Notes: generated from the letters alone by a model not told the origin. 64,000 bases of DNA from Niallia sp. Man26 (GCF_022049065.2 NZ_CP095744.1:62001-126000), one strand, 5' to 3'; shown: positions 43,294-53,896, counted from the stretch's first letter. Numbers and translations are program-made.

Positions 43294-43476
43294 GTGAAAC
43301 ACACTATCAGAAAATCAGCAACAGACAAATCAATTTCCGGTGTTTGCGGAGGACTGGCTGAGCACTTTGGCATTTCTTCTTTTTCGGTAAGATTGGTATT
43401 TATCTTTTTGCCTGGAAATGTACTGATTTATTTAATTTTAGTAAATATAATGGGCGATAGTCCTCCATCCTTATAA
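43294..43476 (+). CDS. PspC-domain protein
   Basis: 60 residues from GTG 43294, preceded by GATGGGGG. MKHTIRKSATDKSISGVCGG is followed by LAEHFGIS and a single membrane helix (VRLVFIFLPGNVLIYLILVN). The K-x-x-x-D-K-x-I-x-G-V-C-x-G-L-A pattern is the PspC domain, connected with envelope stress in other bacteria. It follows the small export protein gene, so both may be cotranscribed. Confidence 0.88.
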   Translation: MKHTIRKSATDKSISGVCGGLAEHFGISSFSVRLVFIFLPGNVLIYLILVNIMGDSPPSL

Positions 43477-43597
43477 TTTTTCTTTGATAACAGGGTGACT
43501 TTCAATATGTTTCATCTTGTTTTCAGCATCATATATAAACAAATGATAATTAAAAAAGCAATATAATAAGTGCTTGATTAAAGGAGATTAAATTACA

Positions 43598-43783
43598 TTG
43601 CGAGCAGTCTTTGCAGTTATTCTTATTATTATTGGCAGTATTTTGCTTAGTATTACCTTTTATGATGAATTGGTTAAAACGATTATTTATAAACTGGTAG
43701 GTTTTTCTATGATGAGTATAGGTGTTGTTAATCTCAGAAAGTTTACAAGAAGGAGAAGAAAGGAAAAGCATAGTGCAAGATGA
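43598..43783 (+). CDS. Small membrane protein
   Basis: 61 residues from TTG 43598 after AAAGGAG. Two hydrophobic helices (about 2-20 and 31-45) with a very basic tail (RKFTRRRRKEKHSAR), which places the C-terminus in the cytosol. No family recognised. A terminator follows within 10 bp. Confidence 0.6.
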   Translation: MRAVFAVILIIIGSILLSITFYDELVKTIIYKLVGFSMMSIGVVNLRKFTRRRRKEKHSAR

Positions 43784-43786
43784 TGA

Positions 43787-43816
43787 AGCTCCCCGCAGGA
43801 TGCAGGGGAGATTTTT
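43787..43816 (+). terminator. Rho-independent terminator
   Basis: CTCCCC (43789-43794) pairs with GGGGAG (43805-43810) around GCAGGATGCA, followed by ATTTTTG. Confidence 0.7.
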
Positions 43817-43884
43817 GTTTTTAGCTAGGAAAGGAATTTTATTTGAAACTTTCTTTTTTGCTCGGAAATTTCGTTATGGTGTAA

Positions 43885-44650
43885 TCATAATTGATTGGTC
43901 GTTTTCTTCATATCATTTAAGACGATAGCTACAAAAGCTGCTACCGCGAAAAATATTTGCTGCTATTATGCTTAAAATCATCAAATTGATCTAGTCCTTC
44001 TTTACTGCTCACAAGAATAAGCCACTGTATAATAATGACCAAATTAGTGGCGGAGCAAAAGTAATATCAGTAATGGATTCGTTAAAACTACAATGACAAA
44101 CAGGAAACATCCGCCTATTAGCATTTGCCATGTAGTCATTTTTATTGTGTCGTAATTAGGCACATGCCCAAAAGAAGGCAGCCAGAACAATTAGACCTTC
44201 TCCCAAAACTGTTCGGTCAAAGCTTAGATGTTTTATTTGTGGACCAATAATGAGGAAGAGTCCTATGGCCCCAATAACGAACCCTGTTGTTTTTTTAGCT
44301 GTTAATCTTTCATTTAAGAAATAATGAGCTGGTACACTTATAATAGGCATGGTATAAACTAGTACAGAAGATAGGCCTGAGCTGACAAACTGCATGCCAA
44401 ATGTAGATAATCCATAATAACCTAAGCACATCAATGTACTCATAATTATTAATTTACCCCAGTCAGCTTTTTTCGGAAATAACTTAGTTTTTCGGACAGC
44501 TTGGACAATAAATAATGGGATAGCGCCAATTAAAAGACGCAAGGCAGTAAAAAGGAAAGGAGGCATATAGTTAAGCCTGATTTTCATCGGAACCCATAAA
44601 TAACCCCAAATAAATGTGACCATAATAATAGAAATAATGATTTTTAACAT
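43885..44650 (-). pseudogene. EamA-family transporter, inactivated
   Basis: The first half (164 residues from 44650) is a good EamA module: LKIIISIIMVTFIWGYLWVP, then the second helix, ERLTAKKTTGFVIGAIGLFL, and ends VLAAFFWACA followed by TAA at 44158. Downstream the second module is recognisable in shifted frames: MTTWQMLIGGCFLFVIVVLT, then SITDITFAPPLIWSLLYSGL after a frameshift, and VAAFVAIVLNDMKKTTNQL at the end (stop 43885-43887). At least one stop and two frameshifts break it. A full homologue would be about 290-300 residues, like the intact one at 53904. Confidence 0.8.
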
Positions 44651-44871
44651 CTTACATACAACCTTTTAAATAATAGTGCAGTTATTATCCTAATGGCTGG
44701 TGTTAACTCCATGTTAATGGGAAATTATAAAAAAATGAAGTAGTATAGAGCGGCAGAATTTTTTGGTTGACAAATATTTCGGAAAATTTTAATATGAAAG
44801 TCCTGCCAATTAAATGTTTGGCATAAAGGGAACTTTGAAAAGTTCATTCTTCTTTGAAAGGGATGGCTAGT

Positions 44872-45270
44872 ATGAATAAAGAACAATTGGTGGAAAGTGC
44901 ACGCAAGATTAAGGAAAGCGCATACGCACCTTACTCTAAGTTTCCAGTTGGTGCAGCATTATTGCTTAAAGATGGCACCGTAATTAATGGAGTTAATGTT
45001 GAAAATGTATCATTAGGTGCAACAAATTGTGCCGAACGAACAGCTATTTTCACGGCAATTGCTAATGGATATAAAAAAGGAGACTTTAGTGCTATTGCTG
45101 TTTCCGGTAATACGGAAGATTATCTTCCGCCCTGCAGTATTTGCAGACAAGTATTGGCGGAATTCTGTTTGCCAGATATGCCTGTATATTTAACAAATGA
45201 GAAGAAAGAAATATTAGAATTGAGTTTAAAGGATTTATTGCCTTACGCTTTTACAGATTTAGATATGTAA
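44872..45270 (+). CDS. cdd: Cytidine deaminase
   Basis: 132 residues from ATG 44872 (AAAGGGATGG upstream; an in-frame ATG at 44854 adds six unlikely residues). Zinc site: C53-A-E55 in GATNCAERTAIF, and C88, C91 in YLPPCSICRQVLAEFC. The N-terminal substrate loop YAPYSKFPVGAALL is typical. It deaminates cytidine and deoxycytidine. It stands alone here rather than with era. An inverted repeat GAACTTT-GA-AAAGTTC lies upstream at 44830-44845. Confidence 0.96.
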   Translation: MNKEQLVESARKIKESAYAPYSKFPVGAALLLKDGTVINGVNVENVSLGATNCAERTAIFTAIANGYKKGDFSAIAVSGNTEDYLPPCSICRQVLAEFCLPDMPVYLTNEKKEILELSLKDLLPYAFTDLDM

Positions 45271-45276
45271 TAAAAT

Positions 45277-45316
45277 AAGGGCGAGTTTTGAATAATCTTC
45301 AAAGCTTGCTTTTTTA
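45277..45316 (+). terminator. Terminator of cdd
   Basis: AAGGGCGAGTTTTGAA (about 45277-45292) pairs along its length with TTCAAAGCTTGCTTTT (about 45298-45313), with several G-U pairs, then a T tract. Confidence 0.6.
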
Positions 45317-45396
45317 TTGTTTTCAAACAAATAGGGCAAGAGAATTAGAAAATAGTTAGAAAACTAAGATTATTTGCTCAATTTATTCTAAACTCC

Positions 45397-45432
45397 TTGA
45401 TTTGATGTAAAGTTTACTATACATTATGTATA
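45397..45432. promoter_or_regulatory. Promoter with overlapping palindrome
   Basis: TTGATT (45397-45402), 17-bp spacer and TACATT (45420-45425). The -10 element is part of TATACAT-T-ATGTATA (45418-45432), a perfect 7-bp-arm dyad. It probably controls the membrane protein and the XRE regulator below; the regulator itself may bind it. Confidence 0.5.
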
Positions 45433-45478
45433 AGAAACTTTACTAATTGTCAAATTAAATATACAAAGGATGTTGAGG

Positions 45479-45925
45479 ATGACTTATCAAGAAAAGAAAA
45501 GTATTGTATCGATTATCAGTTCGATTGTTATTTTTGCCGCTTTTTCATTTTACATGTCCCCCCAGTACCCTAGAGGAGATTTGATAGTAAATGAAACCTT
45601 ACGTTTTTGGGGTACCTTTGTTCTTCTCTTGACATTAATTTCTATCATGGCCCATATCTTTATTAGCATTATTTTTAATATTGTATTTAGAATAACGACC
45701 AATGAAAAGGAACCATCCTTTGAAGATGAACTAGATAAGATTATTGCTCTTAAAGCAAACCGCAATTCCTTTTTTATATTTATCTTAGGCTTTCTTTTTT
45801 CCATGACAGCATTAGTACTTCTGCAACTATTGCAAGTAATGTTTATCATCCTCATCGCAGCTGGTTTTATCGCTGATATGACTGGATCCGTCACAAAACT
45901 TTATCACTACAGAAAAGGAGTTTAA
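45479..45925 (+). CDS. Membrane protein paired with an XRE regulator
   Basis: 148 residues from ATG 45479. Four hydrophobic segments (about 10-27, 42-62, 88-108, 114-134) with an acidic central loop (TNEKEPSFEDELDKIIALKA). The next gene starts 3 bp later. Small membrane proteins of this kind followed by a short helix-turn-helix protein are common in Bacillus, where the regulator represses the pair. I do not recognise a named family. Confidence 0.65.
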   Translation: MTYQEKKSIVSIISSIVIFAAFSFYMSPQYPRGDLIVNETLRFWGTFVLLLTLISIMAHIFISIIFNIVFRITTNEKEPSFEDELDKIIALKANRNSFFIFILGFLFSMTALVLLQLLQVMFIILIAAGFIADMTGSVTKLYHYRKGV

Positions 45926-45927
45926 TC

Positions 45928-46146
45928 ATGGGTAAACATCTTGTCGGCAATCATATCAGAAGATTGCGATTCAGCCATAACGAAATGACCCAGCAGCAAT
46001 TGGCTGACAAGGTAGGCGTAACAAGACAAACAATCGTGGCACTCGAAAAGGGCAACTACTCCCCATCATTAGAACTAGCCTTTCGTATTTCCCATGTGTT
46101 TCAATTGCCGTTAGAGGAAATATTTTTTTATGAAAAAAATGTTTAA
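45928..46146 (+). CDS. XRE-family helix-turn-helix regulator
   Basis: 72 residues: GNHIRRLRFSHNEMTQQQLA, then DKVGVTRQTIVALEKGNYSP and SLELAFRISHVFQLPLEEIF. This is the complete HTH_3 fold with no ligand domain. It starts 3 bp after the membrane protein gene (AGAAAAGGAG before the ATG) and is probably the repressor of that operon, binding the palindrome at 45418. Confidence 0.9.
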   Translation: MGKHLVGNHIRRLRFSHNEMTQQQLADKVGVTRQTIVALEKGNYSPSLELAFRISHVFQLPLEEIFFYEKNV

Positions 46147-46193
46147 GGTGACCGTTTAACCGTTTTTGAATTTATTATGAAAAGGGGATTTTT

Positions 46194-46910
46194 ATGAATT
46201 CAAACAAAAAGCAGGCTAGAATTGTAGGAGTATTTTTTATACTAGCAGCCGTTAGTGCAGTTGTAGGATTATTAATGTATGACCCAATTTTATCTAATTC
46301 TGACTATCTTACTGCAGGAGCTGAGCATTCAAACCAAATCCTGGTCGGTGCAGTTATGGAATTGATTCTCGTTGTTTCTGCAATTGGCACTGCTGTCACC
46401 ATGTTTCCTTATCTAAAGAAATATGATGGAACGATTGCACTTTGGCATGTTAGTTTCCGGTTTTTTGAAGCAGTTATTATTGCAATTGGCATTATTAGTG
46501 TCTTGGCATTGCTGACATTAAGCCAAGAATTTATAGCAGCAAACTCTCCAAATTCAGAAACATATCATGCTTCTGGAACGGTTTTAAAAGCGATTCACGA
46601 TTGGACGTTTTTACTTGGTCCTAACTTTATGCTTGGTATCAATACTATGATGTACAGTTATATATTTTATAAATCTAAACTTGTTCCAAGGTTTATCCCT
46701 ATGATAGGTATGACTGGTGCTGTCCTTGTATTTAGCTGTTCTCTATTAGTAATGTTTGATGTGATTGAACAAGTATCTGTTTGGGGCGGGATATTAGCTT
46801 TGCCAGTAGCAGTAAATGAAATGACGTTGGCAGTTTGGCTCATTTTAAAGGGGTTTAATGAAACATCACTAAACAATCTGCCTCAAAAAAGAAAACAAAA
46901 TGCTAGTTAA
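46194..46910 (+). CDS. DUF4386 membrane protein
   Basis: 238 residues with about seven membrane helices. NKKQARIVGVFFILAAVSAV and the GAVMELILVVSAIGTAVTMF, FRFFEAVIIAIGIISVLALL and GINTMMYSYIFYKSKLVPRF segments are the DUF4386 pattern. Function unknown. AAAAGGGG precedes the ATG. It lies 47 bp after the XRE gene and may be read from the same promoter. A terminator follows. Confidence 0.82.
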   Translation: MNSNKKQARIVGVFFILAAVSAVVGLLMYDPILSNSDYLTAGAEHSNQILVGAVMELILVVSAIGTAVTMFPYLKKYDGTIALWHVSFRFFEAVIIAIGIISVLALLTLSQEFIAANSPNSETYHASGTVLKAIHDWTFLLGPNFMLGINTMMYSYIFYKSKLVPRFIPMIGMTGAVLVFSCSLLVMFDVIEQVSVWGGILALPVAVNEMTLAVWLILKGFNETSLNNLPQKRKQNAS

Positions 46911-46933
46911 CATGAATTGAAGAATAGTTAAAG

Positions 46934-46975
46934 AAAATCCGCCTAGTTTTTAGAAAGCTAAGCGGATTTTTTTTT
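46934..46975. terminator. Bidirectional terminator
   Basis: AAAATCCGCCTAG (46934-46946) pairs with CTAAGCGGATTTT (46958-46970), one internal mismatch, then a long T run. It separates convergent DUF4386 and LacI genes. Confidence 0.8.
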
Positions 46976-46994
46976 GCATTTATTAAGTTGAGAT

Positions 46995-48047
46995 TTAAAG
47001 GGAACTTTCCTGCTGAAGCTTATAAGGTATACAAGAATTTCTTTGAATAATCTCCGTATTGACAAGGCTTTGAGTAGCGCCAATATTAGCATTGGCAAGG
47101 TATGTGACTAGTTTTTCCACAGCTGATTTAGCCAGAATATCTTTTCTTACCTGAATCGTTGTGAGTTCAGGGCTTATAATGTTTGCTTCGTATATGTTAT
47201 CAAAGCCCATGATTGATACTTGTTCTGGTACTTTGATGCCAAGCTCATGCAGTGTTTTAATAGTACTAATGGCCATATAATCATTTTCACAAAAGAAGGC
47301 AGAAGGAAGGCTCTTCAAGTTTGAAATAGCTTTTTTTAAGCTCTCTTGTGCCAAGACTTGCATAGGCGGCACTTCGAACACATTAGCTTCCCTCAGACTA
47401 AGGCCATGCTTGTCCAATGCTTGCAGAAAACCAGCCTCTCTTCGTGAAAAGTTATATATACGCATATTTGATTTAATAAAGCCAATTTCTCGGTGTCCTA
47501 GATTATACAGAAATTCTCCAGCTTGGTATCCGCCGAGAAAGTTATTAATGGAAACAAAACTCGTATTTGATGCTTCAAAAAGAGTATCCAATACAACGAT
47601 GTTAGGATGCACAGATCTGGCTTCTTCAATCTTCTCTAATGTTAAGTCTGTGCCCAGTAAAAGAATCCCTGCTGATTCTTGCTCTGTTTCCAATTGGGAC
47701 AAGTCATCCGCCAATTGATGGATATCAATAGAAGAGATAGCTAATGTAAATCCATTTTCCCTTACGATATCTGTTAAATAATTCAGCAGTTCACTAAAGA
47801 AGGGCTGGGAATCGTATTGTTCCGTAATTACTTCTGTGTTTTTACAAGCAACAAAGCGGATAATATGATTTTTCTTTAGTGGCGTATCATTTCTTTTTTT
47901 TACGGATCTAGGTTTATAACCATATTGCGAAGCTGTCTTCAAGATATGATCTTTTGTTTGCTGACTGATGCCGGGTTTATTATTAAAAGCCAAGGAAACA
48001 GCTGTTTTAGAAACACCGGCTAATCTTGCAATATCATCTATTTTCAA
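46995..48047 (-). CDS. LacI-family transcriptional regulator
   Basis: 350 residues from TTG 48047, chosen because AGGAGG lies 7 nt upstream and the family N-terminus K-I-D-D-I-A-R-L-A-G-V-S-K-T-A-V-S-L-A-F begins there. The periplasmic-binding-like effector domain follows (AGILLLGTDLTLEKIEEARS; VSFINNF-like 'SINNFLGGYQAGEFLYNLGH'; SIMGFDNIYEANIISPELTT). It is divergent from the DUF4038 operon, with a 16-bp perfect palindrome before that operon, so it very probably represses it. The inducer is likely a sugar-like compound. Confidence 0.9.
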   Translation of the reverse strand: MKIDDIARLAGVSKTAVSLAFNNKPGISQQTKDHILKTASQYGYKPRSVKKRNDTPLKKNHIIRFVACKNTEVITEQYDSQPFFSELLNYLTDIVRENGFTLAISSIDIHQLADDLSQLETEQESAGILLLGTDLTLEKIEEARSVHPNIVVLDTLFEASNTSFVSINNFLGGYQAGEFLYNLGHREIGFIKSNMRIYNFSRREAGFLQALDKHGLSLREANVFEVPPMQVLAQESLKKAISNLKSLPSAFFCENDYMAISTIKTLHELGIKVPEQVSIMGFDNIYEANIISPELTTIQVRKDILAKSAVEKLVTYLANANIGATQSLVNTEIIQRNSCIPYKLQQESSL

Positions 48048-48099
48048 TCGTATTCCTCCTATATTTCTCATCGTAACTTAATTATATCACTTTTACTCT

Positions 48100-48135
48100 G
48101 TTTAGTTTAGCGGATTTAGTTTAGTATAGTTTAGT
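48100..48135. repeat. Short direct repeats TTTAG(T)
   Basis: GTTTAGTTTAG (48100-48110), TTTAGTTTAG (48115-48124) and GTTTAG (48129-48134) give five TTTAG copies in 36 bp. They lie just upstream of the LacI gene, in its promoter region. They may be regulator half-sites or simple-sequence drift. Confidence 0.4.
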
Positions 48136-48165
48136 AAATTTATGTGAAGAATACTGAAAAATACA

Positions 48166-48194
48166 TTGACGTTAAAGGGTGTTGGTGTTAATAT
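48166..48194 (+). promoter_or_regulatory. Sigma-A promoter of the DUF4038 operon
   Basis: TTGACG (48166-48171), 17-bp spacer, TAATAT (48189-48194). It is one of the better promoters of the window; the start of transcription should be near 48201. Confidence 0.7.
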
Positions 48195-48199
48195 CTAAT

Positions 48200-48237
48200 T
48201 GTAAAGCGGATACATTCAATAAAGTTTATATAAACTT
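48200..48237. promoter_or_regulatory. cre-like element and LacI operator candidate
   Basis: TGTAAAGCGGATACA (48200-48214) resembles a cre site with one extra central base. AAGTTTATATAAACTT (48222-48237) is a perfect 16-bp palindrome. Both lie just after the predicted transcription start, where repressors would block elongation. The palindrome lacks the central CG usual for LacI operators. Confidence 0.5.
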
Positions 48238-48278
48238 AACTAAAATTATTATTTTTAATTTAGGAGGTTAAGAAAAAT

Positions 48279-49559
48279 ATGACCATAAAAATCAATAAAC
48301 AGGAAAAGATTTTTATAAAAAATAATAAACCATTTTTTTATTTAGCTGACACCGTTTGGAGTGCTTTTACAAATGCAACATTGGAAGAATGGGAGGACTA
48401 CCTCAGCTACCGTAAAAAGCAAGGGTTTAATGTACTCCAAATCAATATGTTAAGACAGTGGGATGCAAGTGGATCAAATCTGAATCTGCATCCATTTAAA
48501 CAAATGGAAGATGGCACATATGATTACGGCTCAATGGACATAGAGTATTTTGACCGAGCTGAAGTTATGCTGGAAATGGCAGTCAAACATGGGTTTACCC
48601 CAGCACTTGTACTATTATGGTGCAATTATGTACCAGACACTTGGGCAGACATGTTTCAAGCTGATAACAAAATGCCGCTTGAAAATGTTGAGCCATACGT
48701 CGAGTATGTAGTGCAAAGATATGCTAAATTCTCACCGATTTATTTAGTTAGCGGTGATTCGAATTTCCCAACAGAGCGATCTATTGCTTACTATGAAAAA
48801 GCTTTGGAAACAGTGAAAAGAATCAGTCCTGAAAGTGTAACAACTCTTCATATTCAAGGAAGGCTCAGAGAGATACCGGATGTCTTTACAGAAGGACGTG
48901 ATTTGGATTTTTATATGTACCAATCAGGACATAATTCTCAATTTCAGCCCACTGCCTATGAAATTGCTGAATATTTGTACGAGAGTTCAGAAGGAAGACC
49001 TGTTGTTAACGGGGAGCCATGTTATGAAGAAATCAGCTACAGCCGTAATATATATGGAAGATTTACAAGATTTGATGTCAGAAAAGCTGCTTGGCAAAGC
49101 GTGCTTGCAGGCGGAGCTTCGGGAATAACTTATGGAGCACATGGTATTTGGAGCTGGCATAAAAAAGGACAAAGCTTCGGAATCGTTGAAGGGGAAGGGT
49201 TTGACACACCATATGATTGGCGAGATGCCTTAAAGTTTGAAGGAGCATGGGATTATTCCTTCTTGAAATACTTAATGGAATTGTATTGTCTGCATGGTTT
49301 AAAACCGTTGGATATTATTAAAGACAAATCAAAAGAAATTAGAGCTGCTGGGAATGAAGATACGATTGTAATCTATATGCCTGTTAATACGAAATTGAAG
49401 CTTGAGCTTGACAGCAGTGATTATGTATTCACTACTATCGACTTAGTAAATAGAAGATTTAGTCAAACAGAAGTAGTAGCAACAGAAGAGGCGAACACAA
49501 TAATCCCTTTACACGATTTTACAAACGATGTTTTGATAATAGGAACACGAAACAACTAG
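48279..49559 (+). CDS. DUF4038/apiosidase-like (GH140-related) hydrolase
   Basis: 426 residues forming a TIM-barrel with C-terminal beta domain. It starts with the substrate-strand NNKPFFYLADTVWSAFTNAT, has the family elements YLVSGDSNFP (D160) and RPVVNGEPCYEE (E246), which probably carry the catalytic acids, and YQSGHN (214-219). DUF4038 includes apiosidases of GH140. No signal peptide, so it acts in the cytosol on imported material. TAGGAGG precedes the ATG. It is the first gene of the LacI-controlled operon. Confidence 0.85.
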   Translation: MTIKINKQEKIFIKNNKPFFYLADTVWSAFTNATLEEWEDYLSYRKKQGFNVLQINMLRQWDASGSNLNLHPFKQMEDGTYDYGSMDIEYFDRAEVMLEMAVKHGFTPALVLLWCNYVPDTWADMFQADNKMPLENVEPYVEYVVQRYAKFSPIYLVSGDSNFPTERSIAYYEKALETVKRISPESVTTLHIQGRLREIPDVFTEGRDLDFYMYQSGHNSQFQPTAYEIAEYLYESSEGRPVVNGEPCYEEISYSRNIYGRFTRFDVRKAAWQSVLAGGASGITYGAHGIWSWHKKGQSFGIVEGEGFDTPYDWRDALKFEGAWDYSFLKYLMELYCLHGLKPLDIIKDKSKEIRAAGNEDTIVIYMPVNTKLKLELDSSDYVFTTIDLVNRRFSQTEVVATEEANTIIPLHDFTNDVLIIGTRNN

Positions 49560-49587
49560 AATTATAGAAAGCTAGAGGTGTCTTAAG

Positions 49588-50622
49588 ATGTGGAAAGTTG
49601 GAATTATAGGGGCTGGTTATTGGTCTGAAAAGCATGTAAGAGCATGGCAGTCCATTGAAACGGTTCAAATTAACGGATTTTGCGATAAAAATGCGGAACT
49701 GTTAAAGGAAAAAGGCGAATTGTTTCATATTCCGAGTGAAAACCTGTATCTGGATATCATTAATATGATGGAAAATGCAGATATAGATGTAATTGATATT
49801 GTGACGCCTCCTGAGACGCACTTAGCACTTGTGAAGCTGGCAGCAAAGGCTGGAAAGCATATCATGTGCCAAAAGCCGTTCGCTAATACATTAGAAGAAG
49901 CAGAAGAAATGGTGAAAATAGCAAATGAGGCAGGAGTGCGTTTAATGGTTACGGAAAACTGGCGCTGGCTAGAGCCTTTCCAAATTATGAAAAGCATGTT
50001 GGCTGAAAACATTGCAGGAATAGTTCAAACAGTGCGCTACATCCATACAGATTGGTATTCACCAAGGTTTTCACCTGAAAAAAACCTGCCTCAGCCATTC
50101 TTTCGCGATATGCCAAAGCTGTTATTTTTTGAGATGGGTGTACATTGGTTTGATACGTGGAGATTTTTGTTTGGGGAACCAAAACGCCTCTATGCAGAAA
50201 CGAAACAAATTAGTCCGTTTATAGAAGGGGAGGATACCGGTTTAATTATGTTAGGCTATGATGACTTCTTCGGCTATATGGATATGAGCTGGGCGACTAG
50301 AAGAGATTTAGAAGCCGAAGTGCCAGAACAAGTATTGCCTGATCATAAAGAGCAATTAATTATTGAAGGAGATAAAGCTACCATTAAGCTGTATAACAAT
50401 GGCAGAATATCTATTATCGATAATAAAGGTGCGGAGAAGACATATATAGAATCAACTGAGCTCAATTATATTGAAAGTCATAAAAATCTGCATGGTCACT
50501 TCATTGAATGCTTAAATGAAGGAACAGATTTCCAAACAAGCGGGGAAGATAATTTAAAAACGTTACAGCTTGTATTTGGCACATATGAAAGCAGCCAGAA
50601 TAAGCAAGTGATTCATTTTTAA
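49588..50622 (+). CDS. Gfo/Idh/MocA-family oxidoreductase
   Basis: 344 residues. Rossmann N-terminus WKVGIIGAGYWSEKHVRAW, then DVIDIVTPPETHLALVKLAA and the conserved lysine in GKHIMCQKPFANTLEEAEEM (usually EKP; here QKP). The C-terminal domain includes GVHWFDTWRFLFG, with a histidine in the usual catalytic place. Such enzymes oxidise or isomerise sugars and inositols with NAD(P). It follows the hydrolase gene at 28 bp and should act on its product, or oxidise the glycoside before cleavage. Confidence 0.9.
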   Translation: MWKVGIIGAGYWSEKHVRAWQSIETVQINGFCDKNAELLKEKGELFHIPSENLYLDIINMMENADIDVIDIVTPPETHLALVKLAAKAGKHIMCQKPFANTLEEAEEMVKIANEAGVRLMVTENWRWLEPFQIMKSMLAENIAGIVQTVRYIHTDWYSPRFSPEKNLPQPFFRDMPKLLFFEMGVHWFDTWRFLFGEPKRLYAETKQISPFIEGEDTGLIMLGYDDFFGYMDMSWATRRDLEAEVPEQVLPDHKEQLIIEGDKATIKLYNNGRISIIDNKGAEKTYIESTELNYIESHKNLHGHFIECLNEGTDFQTSGEDNLKTLQLVFGTYESSQNKQVIHF

Positions 50623-50630
50623 CATCTGCT

Positions 50631-51722
50631 ATGATCATAAATACATTATTGATGATTATTATTGCTCTGCTGTTTTTTGTAGGAGCTTTAGACTACAGCT
50701 TTGGCAATCGTTTCGGCATTGGAGCGAAATTTTATGAAGGTATACAAACAATGGGTTCTTTGGCATTAGTCATGATTGGAATTGTCTCATTAGCCCCGCT
50801 GCTGGCTGATGCCCTGATCCCGATTATCACACCGATTTACAGCTTTATCGGTGCAGATCCTGCATCTTTTGCCAATACAATCCTTGCTGTTGACATGGGA
50901 GGATATTCATTAGCGCAAGAAATGGCTTTAAATGAACAAGCAGGCCTTTTTTCCTCTGTCTTTCTTGGCACAACCTTTGGCTCAACATTAGTGTTTACTA
51001 TTCCAGTTGCGCTTGAAATTGTCAGTAAAGACGATTATGAATATTTTTCAAAGGGCATTCTGATTGGAATTGCAGCAATTCCCTTTGGATGCATCGTAGG
51101 TGGAGTTGTAGGAGGATTTGATTGGGCAATTATTGTTTATAATCTTATTATTCCTATCGGATTATCTATATTAATCATTATTGGGTTACAGCTCTTTCCG
51201 AAACAGACAGTCGTCCTTTTTCGTTTATTTGGAAAAATGATAAGTGTTATTTCTATAATAGGTCTGGCATTTATCGGAATACAAACAATTACTGGCTTTA
51301 CGATATTGCCTAATTTAGTTCCTTTGTCAGAGTCGATTTTAATTGTCGGTAAGATAGCGATTATTCTTGCGGGGGCTTTTCCGCTCGTCCACATTTTAAC
51401 AGTTCTGCTAAAGCGGCCGTTGGTCAAGTTAGGAAGAGTATTGTCTGTTGATACTAATACAACAGGTGGAATGATCGCCTCCTTAGCACATAATATTCCG
51501 ATGTTTATGATGGTCAAAGATATGGAGCCAAAGGGAAAAATCATATCGATTGCTTTTGCGGTAAGTGCTTCTTTTGTTCTGGGAGGGCATTTAGGATTTA
51601 TCGCCAGCATCAATCAGAAAATGATCGTGCCAATGATAGTTGCAAAATTAGCAGGGGGAATAATCGCTGTTATCATTGCTTGTGTAACTACAAGAAATCC
51701 TACGGAAAAAAGAGGGAACTAG
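50631..51722 (+). CDS. EutH-type permease
   Basis: 363 residues with about ten membrane helices. The family N-terminus IINTLLMIIIALLFFVGALD, then YSFGNRFGIGAKFYEGIQTMG, ILAVDMGGYSLAQEM, SVFLGTTFGSTLVFTIP, SVDTNTTGGMIASLAHNIPM and GGHLGFIASI are the EutH (ethanolamine permease) landmarks. No other ethanolamine-utilisation gene is in the window. It is inside a glycoside operon, 9 bp after the oxidoreductase gene, so the transported molecule may be a different small alcohol or amine. This is inference. Confidence 0.85.
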   Translation: MIINTLLMIIIALLFFVGALDYSFGNRFGIGAKFYEGIQTMGSLALVMIGIVSLAPLLADALIPIITPIYSFIGADPASFANTILAVDMGGYSLAQEMALNEQAGLFSSVFLGTTFGSTLVFTIPVALEIVSKDDYEYFSKGILIGIAAIPFGCIVGGVVGGFDWAIIVYNLIIPIGLSILIIIGLQLFPKQTVVLFRLFGKMISVISIIGLAFIGIQTITGFTILPNLVPLSESILIVGKIAIILAGAFPLVHILTVLLKRPLVKLGRVLSVDTNTTGGMIASLAHNIPMFMMVKDMEPKGKIISIAFAVSASFVLGGHLGFIASINQKMIVPMIVAKLAGGIIAVIIACVTTRNPTEKRGN

Positions 51723-51787
51723 AGCAAAATGCTCTTTCCTTCTAAGAAATAAGAAAGCGTATTCAGTGTATTAATATAGGGGAGTGA

Positions 51788-53659
<1,872 letters not shown>

Positions 53660-53796
53660 GGTATAGATTTTAGGAAGTAACTCTGTAAAAAAAAGCTGTA
53701 CTTTTTCCTAAGCAGCACTAGGTAATATGATGACCTAACTAGTGAGATTATCCTTTTTGTTGCAAACATCTTGTTCCTTGGAGTAAACATATTTGA

Positions 53797-53837
53797 ATCA
53801 GGCTGTCGAGATATCTCTCGATGGCCTGATTTTTTTG
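53797..53837 (+). terminator. Terminator of the LacI-controlled operon
   Basis: ATCAGGC (53797-53803) pairs with GCCTGAT (53824-53830), with an inner CGAGA/TCTCG stem, followed by seven T residues. Confidence 0.85.
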
Positions 53838-53870
53838 TCTGCAATACCGAAAAGAATCCTCTTAGATAAT

Positions 53871-53896
53871 AAAAAACCCCTTCCTATGAAGGGGTT
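53871..53896 (-). terminator. Terminator of the EamA gene
   Basis: AACCCCTTC (53875-53883) pairs with GAAGGGGTT (53888-53896); on the minus strand it is followed by a T tract. It lies just after the EamA stop. Confidence 0.85.
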
